DNA from: Strigamia acuminata
Lineage: Eukaryota; Arthropoda; Chilopoda; Geophilomorpha; Linotaeniidae
Reading direction: 5' to 3'
Assembly (NCBI GenBank): GCA_949358305.1
Contig: OX442315.1
Span: 1,674,001-1,738,000, forward strand
Length of the DNA stretch: 64,000 bases
The position numbers were made by a program, and so were the translations under genes. Under the pieces are notes generated by a model that was not told the DNA's origin, did no database searches, and saw only the letters and a list, made by a program, of their open reading frames with translations. Within the stretch, counting starts at the first letter, position 1. The number at the start of each line of letters is the position of its first letter. Shown in pieces: positions 1-11,770 of the stretch.

Positions 1-66
1 CACAGGGGTCGATAGCTCGCGGCTCCGCACAGCAGTTTTATCTCTCGCGGTACTAATAATAGACCG

Positions 67-214
67 ACTGCTTTGGCATCGAATACCATGAGAATCAGCT
101 TGCCAAACACTTGGTGCTACTCGTGGTTACTGTAAAACAGACTGCTTTGGCACCATCAGGTGAAGGAACCGATTCTCAACAATACCGATGCTACTCGTGG
201 TAACGGAATACGTT
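67..214. repeat. 74-bp imperfect direct repeat
   Basis: Two blocks recur at exactly 74-base spacing: actgctttggca at 67 and 141, and tgctactcgtgg at 115 and 189. The bases between them have diverged. This is probably an old tandem duplication. Confidence 0.5.
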
Positions 215-1147
215 CATACCGAAAAAGACAACTTGGTCCTGTCCGGAGGATACTGAATTGCACAACGGCGGGTTCTCCTTCGGCGTCGCAACCGTAGACT
301 GTAACATTTATGCAACATAATAATCCCAGCACTTCGACTTCAATTGCCGGCGGTGGCATGATTCTGTAGAATCATGCAACGGTTCTTTGCGAATAAATCA
401 ACAAAGAACCAAAAGGTTTTTTTACGTGAACAACGAATCATATTTCTTAAGTAACAATACCAAACAGAAAATAATCAAACAGAGCTGCAGAATGGCCGGT
501 TGTTTGGGTTTATATAACCTGACTGGATTAAGGATTAATCCAGTTATCCAATTGGAACATGGGTTCCACGAATCCCTCCAATCCCGTATCACCGGAAGTG
601 GATACGGAGGAACAATGTGCTAATTCTCACCACAACCGGAACTGGATACCCAGGACCGGAAATGGATCCACCAATCAGATCTATTGGTTGATCGATTGAT
701 CACCAAATGTCCTGTCCCGCAGAAAATGGAAGTTACATTGTATTTAACATCACAAGACATTAATATATCTTTATATTAATGTTCACAAAGCTTCGTTTCA
801 TTCTAGTAAATATAGTTTTATATTTATTTACATGTTTTATATTCATATCTTGAATTTGCCGCTAAATCGTAATCGCGCCATCTTGTGGCAACATTGCGCA
901 TTGACAAATGCGGTTTTAGCAGACGACTCTTCGTGATTCGGCCGGAATCCTTTGATATCAAGTAGGAATGAGTGTTTATTCTTAATAAACGAACATCTTT
1001 GTATTTGAAACATCATAAATAACTTTATTCCAGACATTTATCAGTTTTACACAGAATATCTTCGAGATATCATGATAATGGCGCAACAGCGCTTCTTTCT
1101 AAGAAAATAGGCATTTATAGCCATTGTAAACCGTCACAACATTAGAT
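215..1147. other. Stretch with no recognisable gene
   Basis: Only short open frames without recognisable motifs occur here. The part from about 730 is AT-rich. No 5' LTR or gag of the following copia-type element is visible, so that element is truncated on its left side. Confidence 0.5.
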
Positions 1148-2758
1148 GTGCCCATTACACAATGCGACGTGTGTGATTTAGCGAAGAAAAGGTCAATCTC
1201 ACACAAGTCTTTGCCTGGAATCAGATCCAAACAACCACTAGAACTACTCCATATGGACGTGTGCGGGGCATTTAACACGCAAACACTTTCTGGAAATAGA
1301 TACTTTCTGACGATAACAGATGACTATTCTCGTTACTCAACAGTGTATTTAATGAAGAAAAAGGATGAAGTATTCGAAATATTCCAGAAACACGTGAAAC
1401 GAATAGAACGATTATTGGGAAAATCGGTTCTAGCTATTCGGACTGATAACGGGATGGAGTTTTGCTCCAACAAGTTTGGAGAATACCTCGAGGGACTAGG
1501 CATTATTCACGAGAGGACAAACGCGTACACGCCACCCCAGAATGGAGTTTCCGAAAGACTAAACCAGACCTTGGCAAATGGGATGCGTGCACTCATCTAC
1601 GATGCGAAACTGGAGCATCGTTTTTGGGGCGAAGCAATCCTCACATTCAACTATCTTAGGAATAGGATTGCCAAATTGAACTCAGACAAAACACCGATGG
1701 AGATGTATTATGGACGTAAGCCGTCGCTTCGACACTTAAGGAAATTTGGGAGTTTGTGTTTCGTGCAGAAGAAAATTCGAAATGGCAAAATCGACAACAA
1801 AGGTCTGCACGGAATAATGCTCGGCTATTCCCGGATAACCAAAGGATATAGGATCTGGCTACCGGAATTTTCCAAAGTGATCGAGACCGGCAATGTCAAG
1901 TTCGTAGAAAGCAGGCGCGGAATTGAAGGCGTGCTGGGCTTACCAGAGAAATATACAACGTATATTGACAACTTAGAAGATAATTTGGACGAAAACGATC
2001 GCCAATATTATTCAGATGAAGACGTTAGGCCGCCACTACCGCCGCCGATCCCAATCCAGAAGAAAGAGGTTCAACAAGAGGAATTACCTCAAGTCAAACT
2101 CAAGTTTAGACAACCGGAAGAGAAATTGCGAGCCAATTTGCCTATACCACAAGCGAAGGCAAAAGTCCCAGATCCTGTACGCACTATTCCTCCACTTGTT
2201 TGGAAGAAAACGGAGAAAGTTAGACCAACGGGACAAAAGGACTTTGAATATACGATTGTCGGATACGATAAGCCGAGATTGCGCTCGATACCGGAAGTAA
2301 AACGATACTGTGCGGATCACAATCTTTGTGTCCCCGAACATCTCTTCGAGGACAAGAGAAAGAAGAAGCCATCCGAATCGAATACAACAGCAGACTATTC
2401 CGACATAGACATAGACGAATTAACTCTTGACTTTGAAGCTAATCATCTCGAAGTCTACATTCCAACGCGCTTCGAGCAGATTGCAAACCTACCAGAAAAG
2501 GAAGAGTGGAATCAAGCGATGTGTGATGAGATCGACACGATGCACGAACGAGAAGTTTGGGAATTGGTCCCACCACCGCCTGATACCAAGATAATCGGAT
2601 GTAAATGGATTTACACCACTAAGCAGAATGAGGAAGAAGAAGTCGCACGCTACAAAGCGAGACTCGTCGCACAGGGTTTTTCCCAGGTGTATGGCGAATC
2701 TTACGAGGAATTTTGTAATCGCTTCCTCATTGATTTAAATGTTTTGAATACTTGTTAA
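1148..2758 (+). pseudogene. Truncated Ty1/copia pol (copia-1): integrase plus start of RT
   Basis: The frame opens with a CxxC pre-integrase remnant (QCDVCDLAKK). It continues into a copia-type integrase core with its three acidic positions: HMDVCG, IRTDNGMEF and PQNGVSERLN. After a Pro/Lys-rich spacer comes the beginning of the copia reverse transcriptase (WNQAMCDEID, then CKWIYTTK and YKARLVAQGFSQ). The RT stops about 60 residues in: after GESYEEF the frame runs into a 14-residue tail and a stop close to the polypurine tract. Gag, protease, the RT catalytic YxDD block and RNase H are missing. An internal deletion joining early RT to the end of pol explains this best. The first residue is a GTG codon and the frame is closed by TAA about 20 bases upstream, so the 5' side is broken too. 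It is non-functional. Confidence 0.85.
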
Positions 2759-2773
2759 TACGAGGGGGCCGAT

Positions 2774-3093
2774 TGTTAAGTTGTGAGATGTAATAGCCAT
2801 GTATTGTCTATATGTGTTTAGATCGTATTAGCAAGTAATAATGCGCTCTGTAACTGATATTTCTATTTATGTTTGCTATTGTAAACAAACATGATGTTTG
2901 TTTACACATTGTTTATGTATGTTGCCTAAAGGTGGCGCTTTTTGAAAACGTGTCACATGACAAAGTATTAAAGCTTCACTTCATGTTTTGTTTCTCACCT
3001 GCAAAGATGGCGTCTCTTTATTTCACCTTATGACTTTTTCCAATCCACTGCAGAAATAAACTCATTGCATGAGTTTACAACTAGAATACAACA
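2774..3093 (+). repeat. 3' LTR of copia-1
   Basis: A purine-rich tract (gagggggccga, 2762-2772) is followed by TGTTAAGTTGTGAG and a stretch ending in aatacaaca, giving TG...CA ends and about 320 bp. The matching 5' LTR is not in the window, so the boundaries rest on this one copy and the adjoining satellite. Confidence 0.6.
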
Positions 3094-3925
3094 ACGGTCC
3101 CGTTAACGGGCCGCCGACGGGACCGTCACGATCCCGTAACGGCCCGTACAAGCCGTTGACGGGATTGTGACGGTCCCGTCACGACCCCGTAACGGCCCGC
3201 ACGGGCCGTTAACGGGCCGCCGACGGTCCCGTCACGACCCCGTAACGGCCCGTACAAGCCGTTGACGGGATCGTGACGGGCCCGTCACGACCCCGTAACG
3301 GCCCGTACAAGCCGTTGACGGGATCGTGCGGGCCCGTCACGACCCCGTAACGGCCCGTACAAGCCGTTGACGGGATCGTGACGGTCCCGTCACGATCCCG
3401 TCACGGCCCGTGCGGGCCGTTAACGGGCCGCCGACGGTCCCGTCACGATCCCGTAACGGCCTTCGTTCCCAGACTTCGGCTCGCCGACGGCCCGTACGAC
3501 CTCATGCGGGCCGTTAACGGCGTAAAACCAAAAACAGGATTCGAAATTAATGTCTATGAATGTTGTACGCGTTTTCACGTACGTGTTGTCGGTTGTTGAT
3601 TTTTTCGATTTACGCCGTAACGGCCCGTTAACGGCCCGTTAACGGCCCGTCAACGGCCCGTCAACGGCCCGCATGGGCCCGCACGGGCCGTTAACGGGCC
3701 GCCGACGGTCTCGTCACGATCCCGTAACGGCTCGCACGGGCCGTTAACGGGCCGCCGACGGTCCCGTCACAATCCCGTCACGGCCCGTGCGAGCCGTTAA
3801 CGGGCCGCCGACGGTCCCGTCACGATCCCGTAACGGCCCGTCACGGCCCGTATTCGGCCCGTGCGAGCCGTTACGGGATCGTGACGAGACCGTCGGCGGC
3901 CCGTTAACGGCCCTTGGCAGTAACG
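3094..3925. repeat. GC-rich satellite, about 53-bp unit, palindromic
   Basis: Variants of cggtcccgtcacgaccccg, taacggcccgtacaagccg and ttgacgggatcgtga repeat head to tail. The marker agccgttgac occurs at 3151, 3257, 3310 and 3362 (spacing 106, 53, 52). Many units contain the near-palindrome acgggccgttaacgggccg. Non-repeat DNA at about 3520-3610 splits the array. Open frames here are repeat artefacts. Confidence 0.8.
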
Positions 3926-3959
3926 GGATAAAAACGGGAAAACTGAGAGAGTCGGGCGC

Positions 3960-4690
3960 GAGACCACGTGACCCGGAGTGTGGTTTTTGGGGACGAGGGC
4001 CGTCCTCCGACCGCGCCGTGACGCGCCCCGGGTCGGATCAAGAGGCGACCCGGTCGGAAACCGAACCTCGGGGTTTCTCGAGGCGTGGTTTTTTGGGGAC
4101 GGGGGGGGGGGAAGGGGAAAGGGCCGCCCCCCGATCGCGCCGCAACGCGATGTGGGTCGGTCACCAACTTTTGTCAATTTTTGACAAATTTCCACGGAAT
4201 TTCAGCAACATTTTACGAGACGTTTCTGCCCGACTAGACACGTTTCCGCAGGTTTTAGCAAAACAACGTTAAATTCTGTGGAAATTTATCAAATGTTGAC
4301 AAAATTCTGTGCAAGTTTTGTCAGATACTTACTTACTTACGATATAAACTCAAACGTCGTCCATCGACACTCTTAACATTCCACCGGACATTTTCTGGAA
4401 GAGTTTGGCTCGATCGGGACCACGCCTCGACGAAGCCCGGGACCCGGTTTCCGACCGGGTCGTTTTTGGCTCAAGTCACGGCGCGTCGCGGCGCGTTCGG
4501 AGCACGCGACTCGATCCCCCCCTCCCCCCGTTCTCAAAAACCACGCCTCGACGAAGCCCGGGACCCGGTTTCCAACCGGGTCGTTTTTGGCCCAAGTCAC
4601 GGCGCGTCGCGGCGCGTTCGGAGCACATGAACCGATCCCCCCTCCCTCCCGTCACAAAAACCACGTTTTAGCGAAACCCTTGACCGGTCA
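3960..4690. repeat. Foldback element with about 121-bp tandem units in each arm
   Basis: The right arm (about 4405-4690) has two copies of a GC-rich unit; cacgcctcgacgaagcccgg starts at 4421 and 4542. The left arm (about 3960-4160) carries the same unit type twice in inverted orientation (for example gtggttttttggggacg). The 240-bp centre contains a second, shorter inverted repeat: tttgacaaatttccac near 4175 against gtggaaatttatcaaatg near 4280. Confidence 0.65.
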
Positions 4691-4944
4691 CAAAACCCAC
4701 CGAACACCGAAAAGCAACGAACAAAACCCGCTCGGTCGCACGAACTACTCGGCCAAAACAACATCCGCAAATTCCGCATCACAGTCGCGATCAACGAAAC
4801 AACGTATAGGCCGCCGTAATGTTAAAAAGCGGGACCCTTTCGCCCCCGACAAAATCCGCACACATACCCCAAGGTTAAAGAGTTACAGTGAAAAAAAAAA
4901 AAAAGTGCTTTGAATTAAAGGATTGTGTCTTCTAGTTTAATTAA

Positions 4945-6442
4945 TTAATCATTGCGGATTTCAAGCGTTACAAATTACCACAATCAGTAACGGATTATCT
5001 GTTTTCAAAAAAGGATCCAGGTGAACTTGATTCACCAAATAAACCACTGGACGATAAAGTGACTGATCGGAGGACAAGATCAAAATCCAAAGGTGAAATA
5101 AAAAGACAAAAAAGGGAAGATCCTGAAACCCCCGACCAGCGCAATCAAAGATTAATAGATCCAGGTGTGTATAATTGGTTATTGCCTGAAGAACAATTGG
5201 AATTAGGTGATCTTTTGGAAAGTGTACAGATAAATTTGAGGATGCAGCCCAAGAGATTGAGGATTCAGAAGAACTTATTCAACCAGAAGTGACAATTAAA
5301 AGCGAACAATTTCCAGGTAATATGGCAAGTGCTTCACCAGAATTAGCAGCAATACAAGCGGTATTACAAAACTTAGTAGTCAATAGAAGAAATCCAGTTG
5401 ACTTTGATCCGGCGACAGGGAATATTGACACATGGTTAATCGGATATGAAGATACAATAGCCGATGACACCGAAAGGATTAAACACCTGTCAATTGTGCT
5501 GAAATCTTCCGCATCATCGTGGTATTTAGATCAACTTCCACTACATCCGACTAGAACTTGGATTCAATGGAAAGATGCGTTGAAAGCGAAATTCAGACGA
5601 CAAATAACAACAATTTTGTCGAAATTACAGGCAATGCAGCACAAGGATGGAACAGCTTTGGAACATATGCAGAAGATATTGAAAGAATGTTCTTATGCAA
5701 GACCAGCATTCACTGAGGAACAAAAGATATTTCATGTGTTTCAAGGACTTAAAAAGGTGACTAGAGATAAACTGGTAGTCAATTTTCCAAAGACATTGGA
5801 TCAATTAACATCTCAACTTGGATTACTGGAAGCTCATGCATTCAGTGAGGACCCTGCAGAAGTTTTACTAACCCTACTGCAAAAAGCTGTTGATACAACA
5901 GGCGAGGTGAAACCAAGCTTGTTAGTTGAACCGAGCGACGTCAATAAAACCAAAGACGAGTTGTTAGCAGAGGTCAAAGTGCTAAGACAACAGCAGCAGT
6001 TTGGGGAAGTTCAATATGCAGAGGTTACTCCTATCTTCTACCAAAACCAATGGTACACACCACATCCAAACCAGGGCCAGTTCTACAATAGAGGTAACTT
6101 TAGAGGACGACCCGGACAACAACAAGGATGGTGGAACAATACCAACAACAATTGGGGAAATCAAGGTAGAGGATGGAATAATAGAGGTCAAAACAGAGGT
6201 AATTGGAACAATCAGTGGAATAATTCAGGTAAGGATTCCAACAGCAAAATCCACAACGGCAATGGAATCCACCACAACAGCAATGGAATCCACCACAAGG
6301 TCAAAGACAACAGGGGAACCCAAATAACCAAGGCCATCCATTAAATCCAAATTATAAAGGTAAAAATTTTATTGAAAATTACCAAGGCCGAGGAAATCGA
6401 GGAGCCCCACGTGGTGGACCACCTAATGCACCGGGAAACTAG
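4945..6442 (+). pseudogene. Gypsy-1 gag, broken by two frameshifts
   Basis: Structural capsid protein of the element. The frame is open from 4945 with no upstream ATG seen. A basic/acidic N-terminal part is read to about 5226, where the frame shifts. The capsid-like region (about 5322-5960, with a local ATG at 5322) has a retrotransposon-gag pattern (SSASSWYLDQL, WIQWKDALKAKF). The tail is Asn/Gln/Gly/Trp-rich and lacks a CCHC knuckle. A second shift near 6230 moves the Gln/Pro/Asn-rich tail to another frame, which ends at TAG 6440-6442. Each shift fits a one-base indel. An undamaged relative would be needed to confirm the exact bases lost. Confidence 0.75.
6433..6442 (+). promoter_or_regulatory. 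Probable -1 ribosomal frameshift site, gag/pol of gypsy-1
   Basis: The heptamer GGGAAAC (6433-6439) lies in register as CCG GGA AAC and abuts the gag stop TAG (6440-6442). This fits the canonical X_XXY_YYZ rule. A -1 shift enters the frame beginning at 6439, which runs without a stop into the protease. No strong downstream stem was evident by eye. Confidence 0.65.
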
Positions 6443-9400
6443 AATGGCCACAAAGACGGAAAAACAAGAAGAAATTCAAAAAGAGGAAATTAGAAATCAT
6501 CGAGTTGCACGCCATGGACGAACTTTTGCAGATTCCAGTAGTATTAAATGGTATGGAAATCACTGGTGTCTTGGATTCTGGAGGTTTTCGCAACATCATT
6601 AGTGAAGATTTGGTGAGAACTCTGCAGCTCAAATATCAGCCCTGTCCAGGTGTTCGATTGAGAGTTGTGGATGGCTCATTGATAACCCCAGAAAGAAAAA
6701 CCAGGATAACCATTGATGTTGGACAACAACAACACACCATCGACGTATTAATCGTTAATGGATTTGGACGCCATTTACTGCTAGGAGACAATTTCTTAAG
6801 ATCTGCAAGGTGTAAACTCGATTATGACCAACAGAAGATCTTTGTAGGCCCAAAAGATGAACAACAAGAAGTTTTCCCAATGTCTAAGAATCATACTGAT
6901 TTAAATTACATAGCCCGAGTTTTAAAACCAATAACAATTCCAGCATTACATGAATGTGTAGTTCCAATAAAAATTGCAAAGAAAGTAGATGATGAATTAT
7001 TTATTGAACCACTTAGCGGAGTAGTAGATTGATTTGGAGTGATTTGCTGTAAAACATTGACTAAATTCAGAAAAGGTGAAGGAGTTCTGCGTGTTGCGAA
7101 TCCAACTAAAAAGACAATTTATTTAGGAAAAAACTCAGCAATTGCAAAAGCATTTTATGTAATTGAGTCTGGCGTGCTTGATGAAAAAAGAGATAATCAT
7201 TTTGACTTTAGCACGGCCATGGCAAACGATAATATGACAGCATCGCAACAAGTCTTAATGCGACAATTGCTAGAGAAAAATTCTGATAGATTTGCAAAAA
7301 CTGACAATGATTTAGGCAGAGCTCACACGATTAGACATCGAATCGATACTGGAGATTCTCCTCCAATCCATTTACAACCTTATAGACGATCAATTAAGGA
7401 AAAAGAAATCGAGGATGCTGAAACAAAGAAGTTACTTGACCAGGGAGTCATTAGAGAATCCGAGAGCCCGTGGAGTGCACCAGTACTACTCATCAAGAAA
7501 AGAGACGGCAAATGGAGATTTTGCGTTGATTGGAGACGTTTAAACGCAGTAACAAAGAAAATGGTTTATCCCTTACCGCGTATTGACGACACCCTAGATC
7601 AATTAGCGGGTGCGAAGTATTTTTCGATGATGGATCTCATTCAGGGATACCACCAAGTCGAAATAGACGAACAAGATCGTGAAAAGACAGCATTCACCAC
7701 GTCTAGCGGACATTATGAGTTTAATGTCCTCGGAATGGGATTATGTAACAGTCCAGCCGCCTTTCAAAAATTGATGAATAAAGTACTTGGTAATCTCTTG
7801 GGAAAAGTATGTATTGCATACCTTGACGATTTGATAGTGTTTTCAAAGACTTTCGACCAGCATCTCGTCGATTTGGAGGCAGTTTTCCAAAAGATAAGAG
7901 TAGCGAATCTCAAAGTCAAGCTGAGCAAATGTACGTTTGCGACACACACCATACGATATCTCGGACATGTGGTTGATGCTGAAGGTATTTCACCGGATCC
8001 CAGGAATCTGGATTCAGTCGCGAAGTTTCCAATTCCTGTGAACGTTAAACAACTACGTGGTTTTCTTGGATTATGCTCGTATTACCGGAAGTTCATCGCT
8101 GGTTTTGCGGACATTTCCAAACCTCTGGTGAATTTAACCAAAAAGGACGAAAAGTTTGACTGGGGGCCACCCCACGACAAAGCATTCCACACGCTCCGAA
8201 CAGCATTAATAACAGTGCCGGTGTTAGCGCATCCAAACTTCGCTCAGCCCTTCATGATTTCAACTGATGCAAGCGCCTACGGCTTAGGAGCAATTCTAAA
8301 ACAAAAAGTCAACAATCAAGAGCGTGTCATCGCTTATGCAAGTCGTTTAATGAGCACAGCTGAACAGAATTACACTGCAACTGATAGGGAAATGTTAGCC
8401 ATCATTTTTGCAATAGAGAAATTTAGACCGTACTTGTATGGACAGAAATTCCAGATCATCACCGACCATTCTGCCCTCCAATGGCTGAGAGGAGTCCGAA
8501 ATCCAAATGGACGTCTAGCCAGGTGAGCGCTGCAACTAGCTGAGTATGATTTTGAAATATTTCATAAAAGCGGCAAGAAACATACAGATGCTGATGCTTT
8601 AAGTAGGATCCAGGAAGAATTAAGTGAAGAAGAAATAGAAAAATTACCTTCGCTTTTCTTAGAAAACTTGGACCTCCCTGTAGAACAGAGGAAGGATCCC
8701 AAACTACTGGACCTAATAACAGCGCTAGAAAACCAAGAGCAACTTCCAAGAAAAAGAAGACGACCACTAAAGCAGTTCGTTCTTCAAAACAAAACGTTGT
8801 TCAGGAAGAAAAAACTTAATAGTTCCCTGAACATGGAAGATTTACTACTAGTAGTTCCGAAACAACTTCAAAAGGATGTATTGCATGAAATGCATGACGG
8901 ATTAGTAGGAGCTCATTTGGGATTGGCAAAAACGTGGAAACAAATAAGAACACGATTCTTCTGGACAAGAATTTACAAAGATGTTAGAAATTATGTCTTG
9001 TCCTGCCAACACTGCGCAAAAGCAAAAACAATGACAACACCAGCGAAAGGACTAATGCAGCCATGGTCAACAGTTTCAAAGCCTTTTGAGCGAATTGGAA
9101 TAGATACACTTAGACCTTTTCCATTGTCACGTCTTGGAAATAAACATGTTTTTGTTGTAACTGATTATCTTTCGAGATCTGCGATAGCTAGACCAGCAGC
9201 AGCAGCTACGGCATTAGAAGCAGCGAAAACATTGCTTTATGAAGTTATTCTGAAAGAAGGCAGTCCAAGAGAAATCCTAAGCGACCGTGGAACCGAATAC
9301 AGGAATAAAATGGTTGAGGAAGTCTCAAATATGTTTAAAAGTTTGCATAAAACTACGTCAGGATACCATCCAAGAACAAACGGATTGACTGAGAGATTTA

Positions 9401-10239
9401 ATGCGACATTCGCAAAAATGTTGCAAAGTTACGTCAACGATGAACACACTGACTGGGACGAATTTCTTCCATTTCTTCTGTTTTCTTACAACACGGGCGT
9501 TCATGAAACAACAGGATATACACCACACTATTTACTTCGTGGATATGATGTGGATTTGACAGTAGATGTAAATCTGGATTTGCCACAGAAAGAATTTACA
9601 TTAAGGACAGCAAAATTCATTCGAGCAGCCAGGAAAATTGCAAATGAGAGACTTGAAAAACAATCTGCAAAAAGCAAGAAAAGGTTTGATGAAGATAGAG
9701 TGAACAAAGAATTTGAACCAGGTGAATTGGTTTATTTGAAAACCATCAATAGAAAAGTTGGCTTGTCAGAGAAACTTTTACCGCAATTTTCCGGCCCTTA
9801 TGAAATTGTGCGAAGAACTGCACCTAATGACTATGAAATCATCAATTCTACAAGAAAGAAAAGTGATATAGTGAATGTAGAACGATTAAAACCATATAAA
9901 GAACGGGTTGAACCAGAAATAGATAAAGTTTTGAAAGAATTGCCAGAAAAGAAAGTGAAATTTGCTGAAAGGGTAGAAAAAATCAGTAAAAAAGGTGAAA
10001 TTGTAGTTGAAAACACAGAAACACCAGTGAAAACAACCAAAATTAAGCCAAAAGAACGTTATATAGATGACACAGAACAAATCTCATTGAAATCGCTATT
10101 TGAATCACAGCCTACGATAAAAACAAACGAAAATCAACTCAAAAATCCGCCACGAGATGGCGCAAGCACACAAACGAACGATTTCCGGTCGCGCAAACTC
10201 AGACCGCAAAAGAGGAAAGATTATCGCCATTGCTATTGA
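6439..10239 (+). pseudogene. Gypsy-1 pol: protease, RT, RNase H, integrase, with two UGA codons
   Basis: One frame carries the whole polyprotein. The protease has VLDSGGF (DSGG where DTG/SA is usual) and LLLGDNFL. RT has SPWSAPVLLIKKRDG, FSMMDLIQGYHQ and the catalytic YLDD (YLDDLIVFS). RNase H has STDASAYGLGAIL and ITDHSALQWL. Integrase has an HHCC finger (ending SCQHCAKAK), catalytic acids in GIDTLRP, LSDRGTEY and NGLTERFN, and a GPY/F-type C-terminal module (FSGPYEIV). The frame is broken by TGA at 7030-7032 and at 8524-8526; the second falls where gypsy RNase H normally has Trp (after GRLAR). Both could be TGG-to-TGA point changes. Translation of a complete Pol is not expected. Confidence 0.85.
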
Positions 10240-11225
10240 TTTTGATCAAGGTGAACGCGTGTTATAAGCGTGACCCGAGACAAAATTTCGACTATTCATT
10301 GCTAATTTTGTATGAAAGTGTGTTTCCAAAGGTTTGTGAGAAAATGTTGAATAATTTTATGTGATTTTTGGAGATGAATTTGTTAATCGTTTAACGTTTT
10401 TACAAGTGAATTTTGCCAACTGAAACCAATCGCCATGTTGGTTCATTTGTGTTAAAATTTGAATAAAAAGGAAAATTTTAGATTAAATTGTGATAATTAG
10501 AGGTTAAATTGAATAAAATATTGTTATGAAATGAAGAAGTTTAAAGAAACTAAAAGAAATTAAATAAATGGTGGTGCAAATGACAGGGGACGTGAAAGGA
10601 CCCATCGCGACCTTCGTCAGCTGCACTAAATCTTATTAGGCTTATTAAATTGGATTGAATTTTGAAATAATTAAAAGTTGGAATTGATAAATCAACAGTT
10701 TGAATTAAAAATGAATTGTGATAGCACGAATGACCAAGGAAGCGAAAGGAATCTATCGCGAATTTCATTTTAAAATTTAATAAATGAAGAATTTTGAGGA
10801 AATTTGATTGTAAATTTTGTAGTTTTGGTTTTGGAATGATTTTTTTTGATTATTATTATTATTATTTTGTATAATTTTCATTTATTATTGGAGATGTTTT
10901 CTTCTGTGTTTATCAAATATGAAATTGAAATATTATTAAGATTGCATTAATGTAACAGATAAATGAAAATAGTTTGTTTTGATTTTGAAATTGTATTCAT
11001 TGAGAGTAATAATTTTCTTTTTTTCTCTCCCCAAACATTAAACTAAAAGGGAGTGAGTTTAATTATAATGTTCTTGAAATTGAATTAAAAATTGTACAAC
11101 ACTGAGCAATAGTTTATAGAGACAAAGGTGAAACCGAACATTCCTTAGGAATGTCCGATTGTAAAAGAGATCTGTCTAGACCGAAATTTGTATTTTGGGG
11201 TCCAAAACACAGCAAAAAAGGGAGT
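10240..11225 (+). other. Gypsy-1 3' non-coding region and polypurine tract
   Basis: AT-rich DNA with no supported gene. It contains gcgtgttataagcgtgac (10256-10273) and tttaaagaaactaaaagaa (from about 10540), both of which recur in the equivalent region of gypsy-2. It ends in the purine tract caaaaaagggag directly before the LTR. Confidence 0.5.
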
Positions 11226-11309
11226 TGTCACGCGTACGGACCGCCCAGAATGACAGGCGATCCGTAACGCGTAATTAGGAATAAGATTTGATTAATGTTG
11301 CAAAATTTC

Positions 11310-11712
11310 TGTTGGGTTCTAGTGTTTGTTGGGTGAGTGTTGGACAGTAAGGAGACATCTTCTTAAGCTTGGCTTAAAGTCCATATCCAATATGGCTGCC
11401 ACTTTATTCACAGTTTGGCAAGGAGTGAGTGACTTCACTCATGACAGAACGAATCTCATACAGTAAAACAGGACAAATCATATATGGTACAGAAAGAATC
11501 CCTTAGGATTTGCAAACACAAGCTATATAATGCTAAAAGAACAAATCATAACTAAGAAACCGTATTCGGGCCAGCATAGAAATTTCCTCCGATGCACACA
11601 GTCACCGTAGGCACTCCAAATGCCGTTAACAATACCCTGCAACGCAACAACGGTATGCTGCGCACAATTGCACATTGTTATAACCGATCCACAGTTATGG
11701 AATAACCCAACA
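11310..11712 (-). repeat. 3' LTR of copia-2
   Basis: Read on the plus strand it begins tgttgggttctagtg and ends ataacccaaca, so ends are TG...CA in either direction. It matches 16636-17038 apart from three bases that I could see. Confidence 0.9.
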
Positions 11713-11770
11713 TACCCCCTCTGATCGATTATAACCTCCAAGCAAAGACACTTCCAATTAAACACAACAA

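Noticed and set aside
3378-4913. Several protein frames in the GC-rich block
   Set aside because: They are translations of satellite and foldback repeats, overlapping on both strands.
7030-8526. An alternative genetic code in which UGA encodes Trp
   Set aside because: The channel genes end in TGA at conserved C-termini and other elements use TGG for Trp; only the old gypsy-1 copy has internal UGA.
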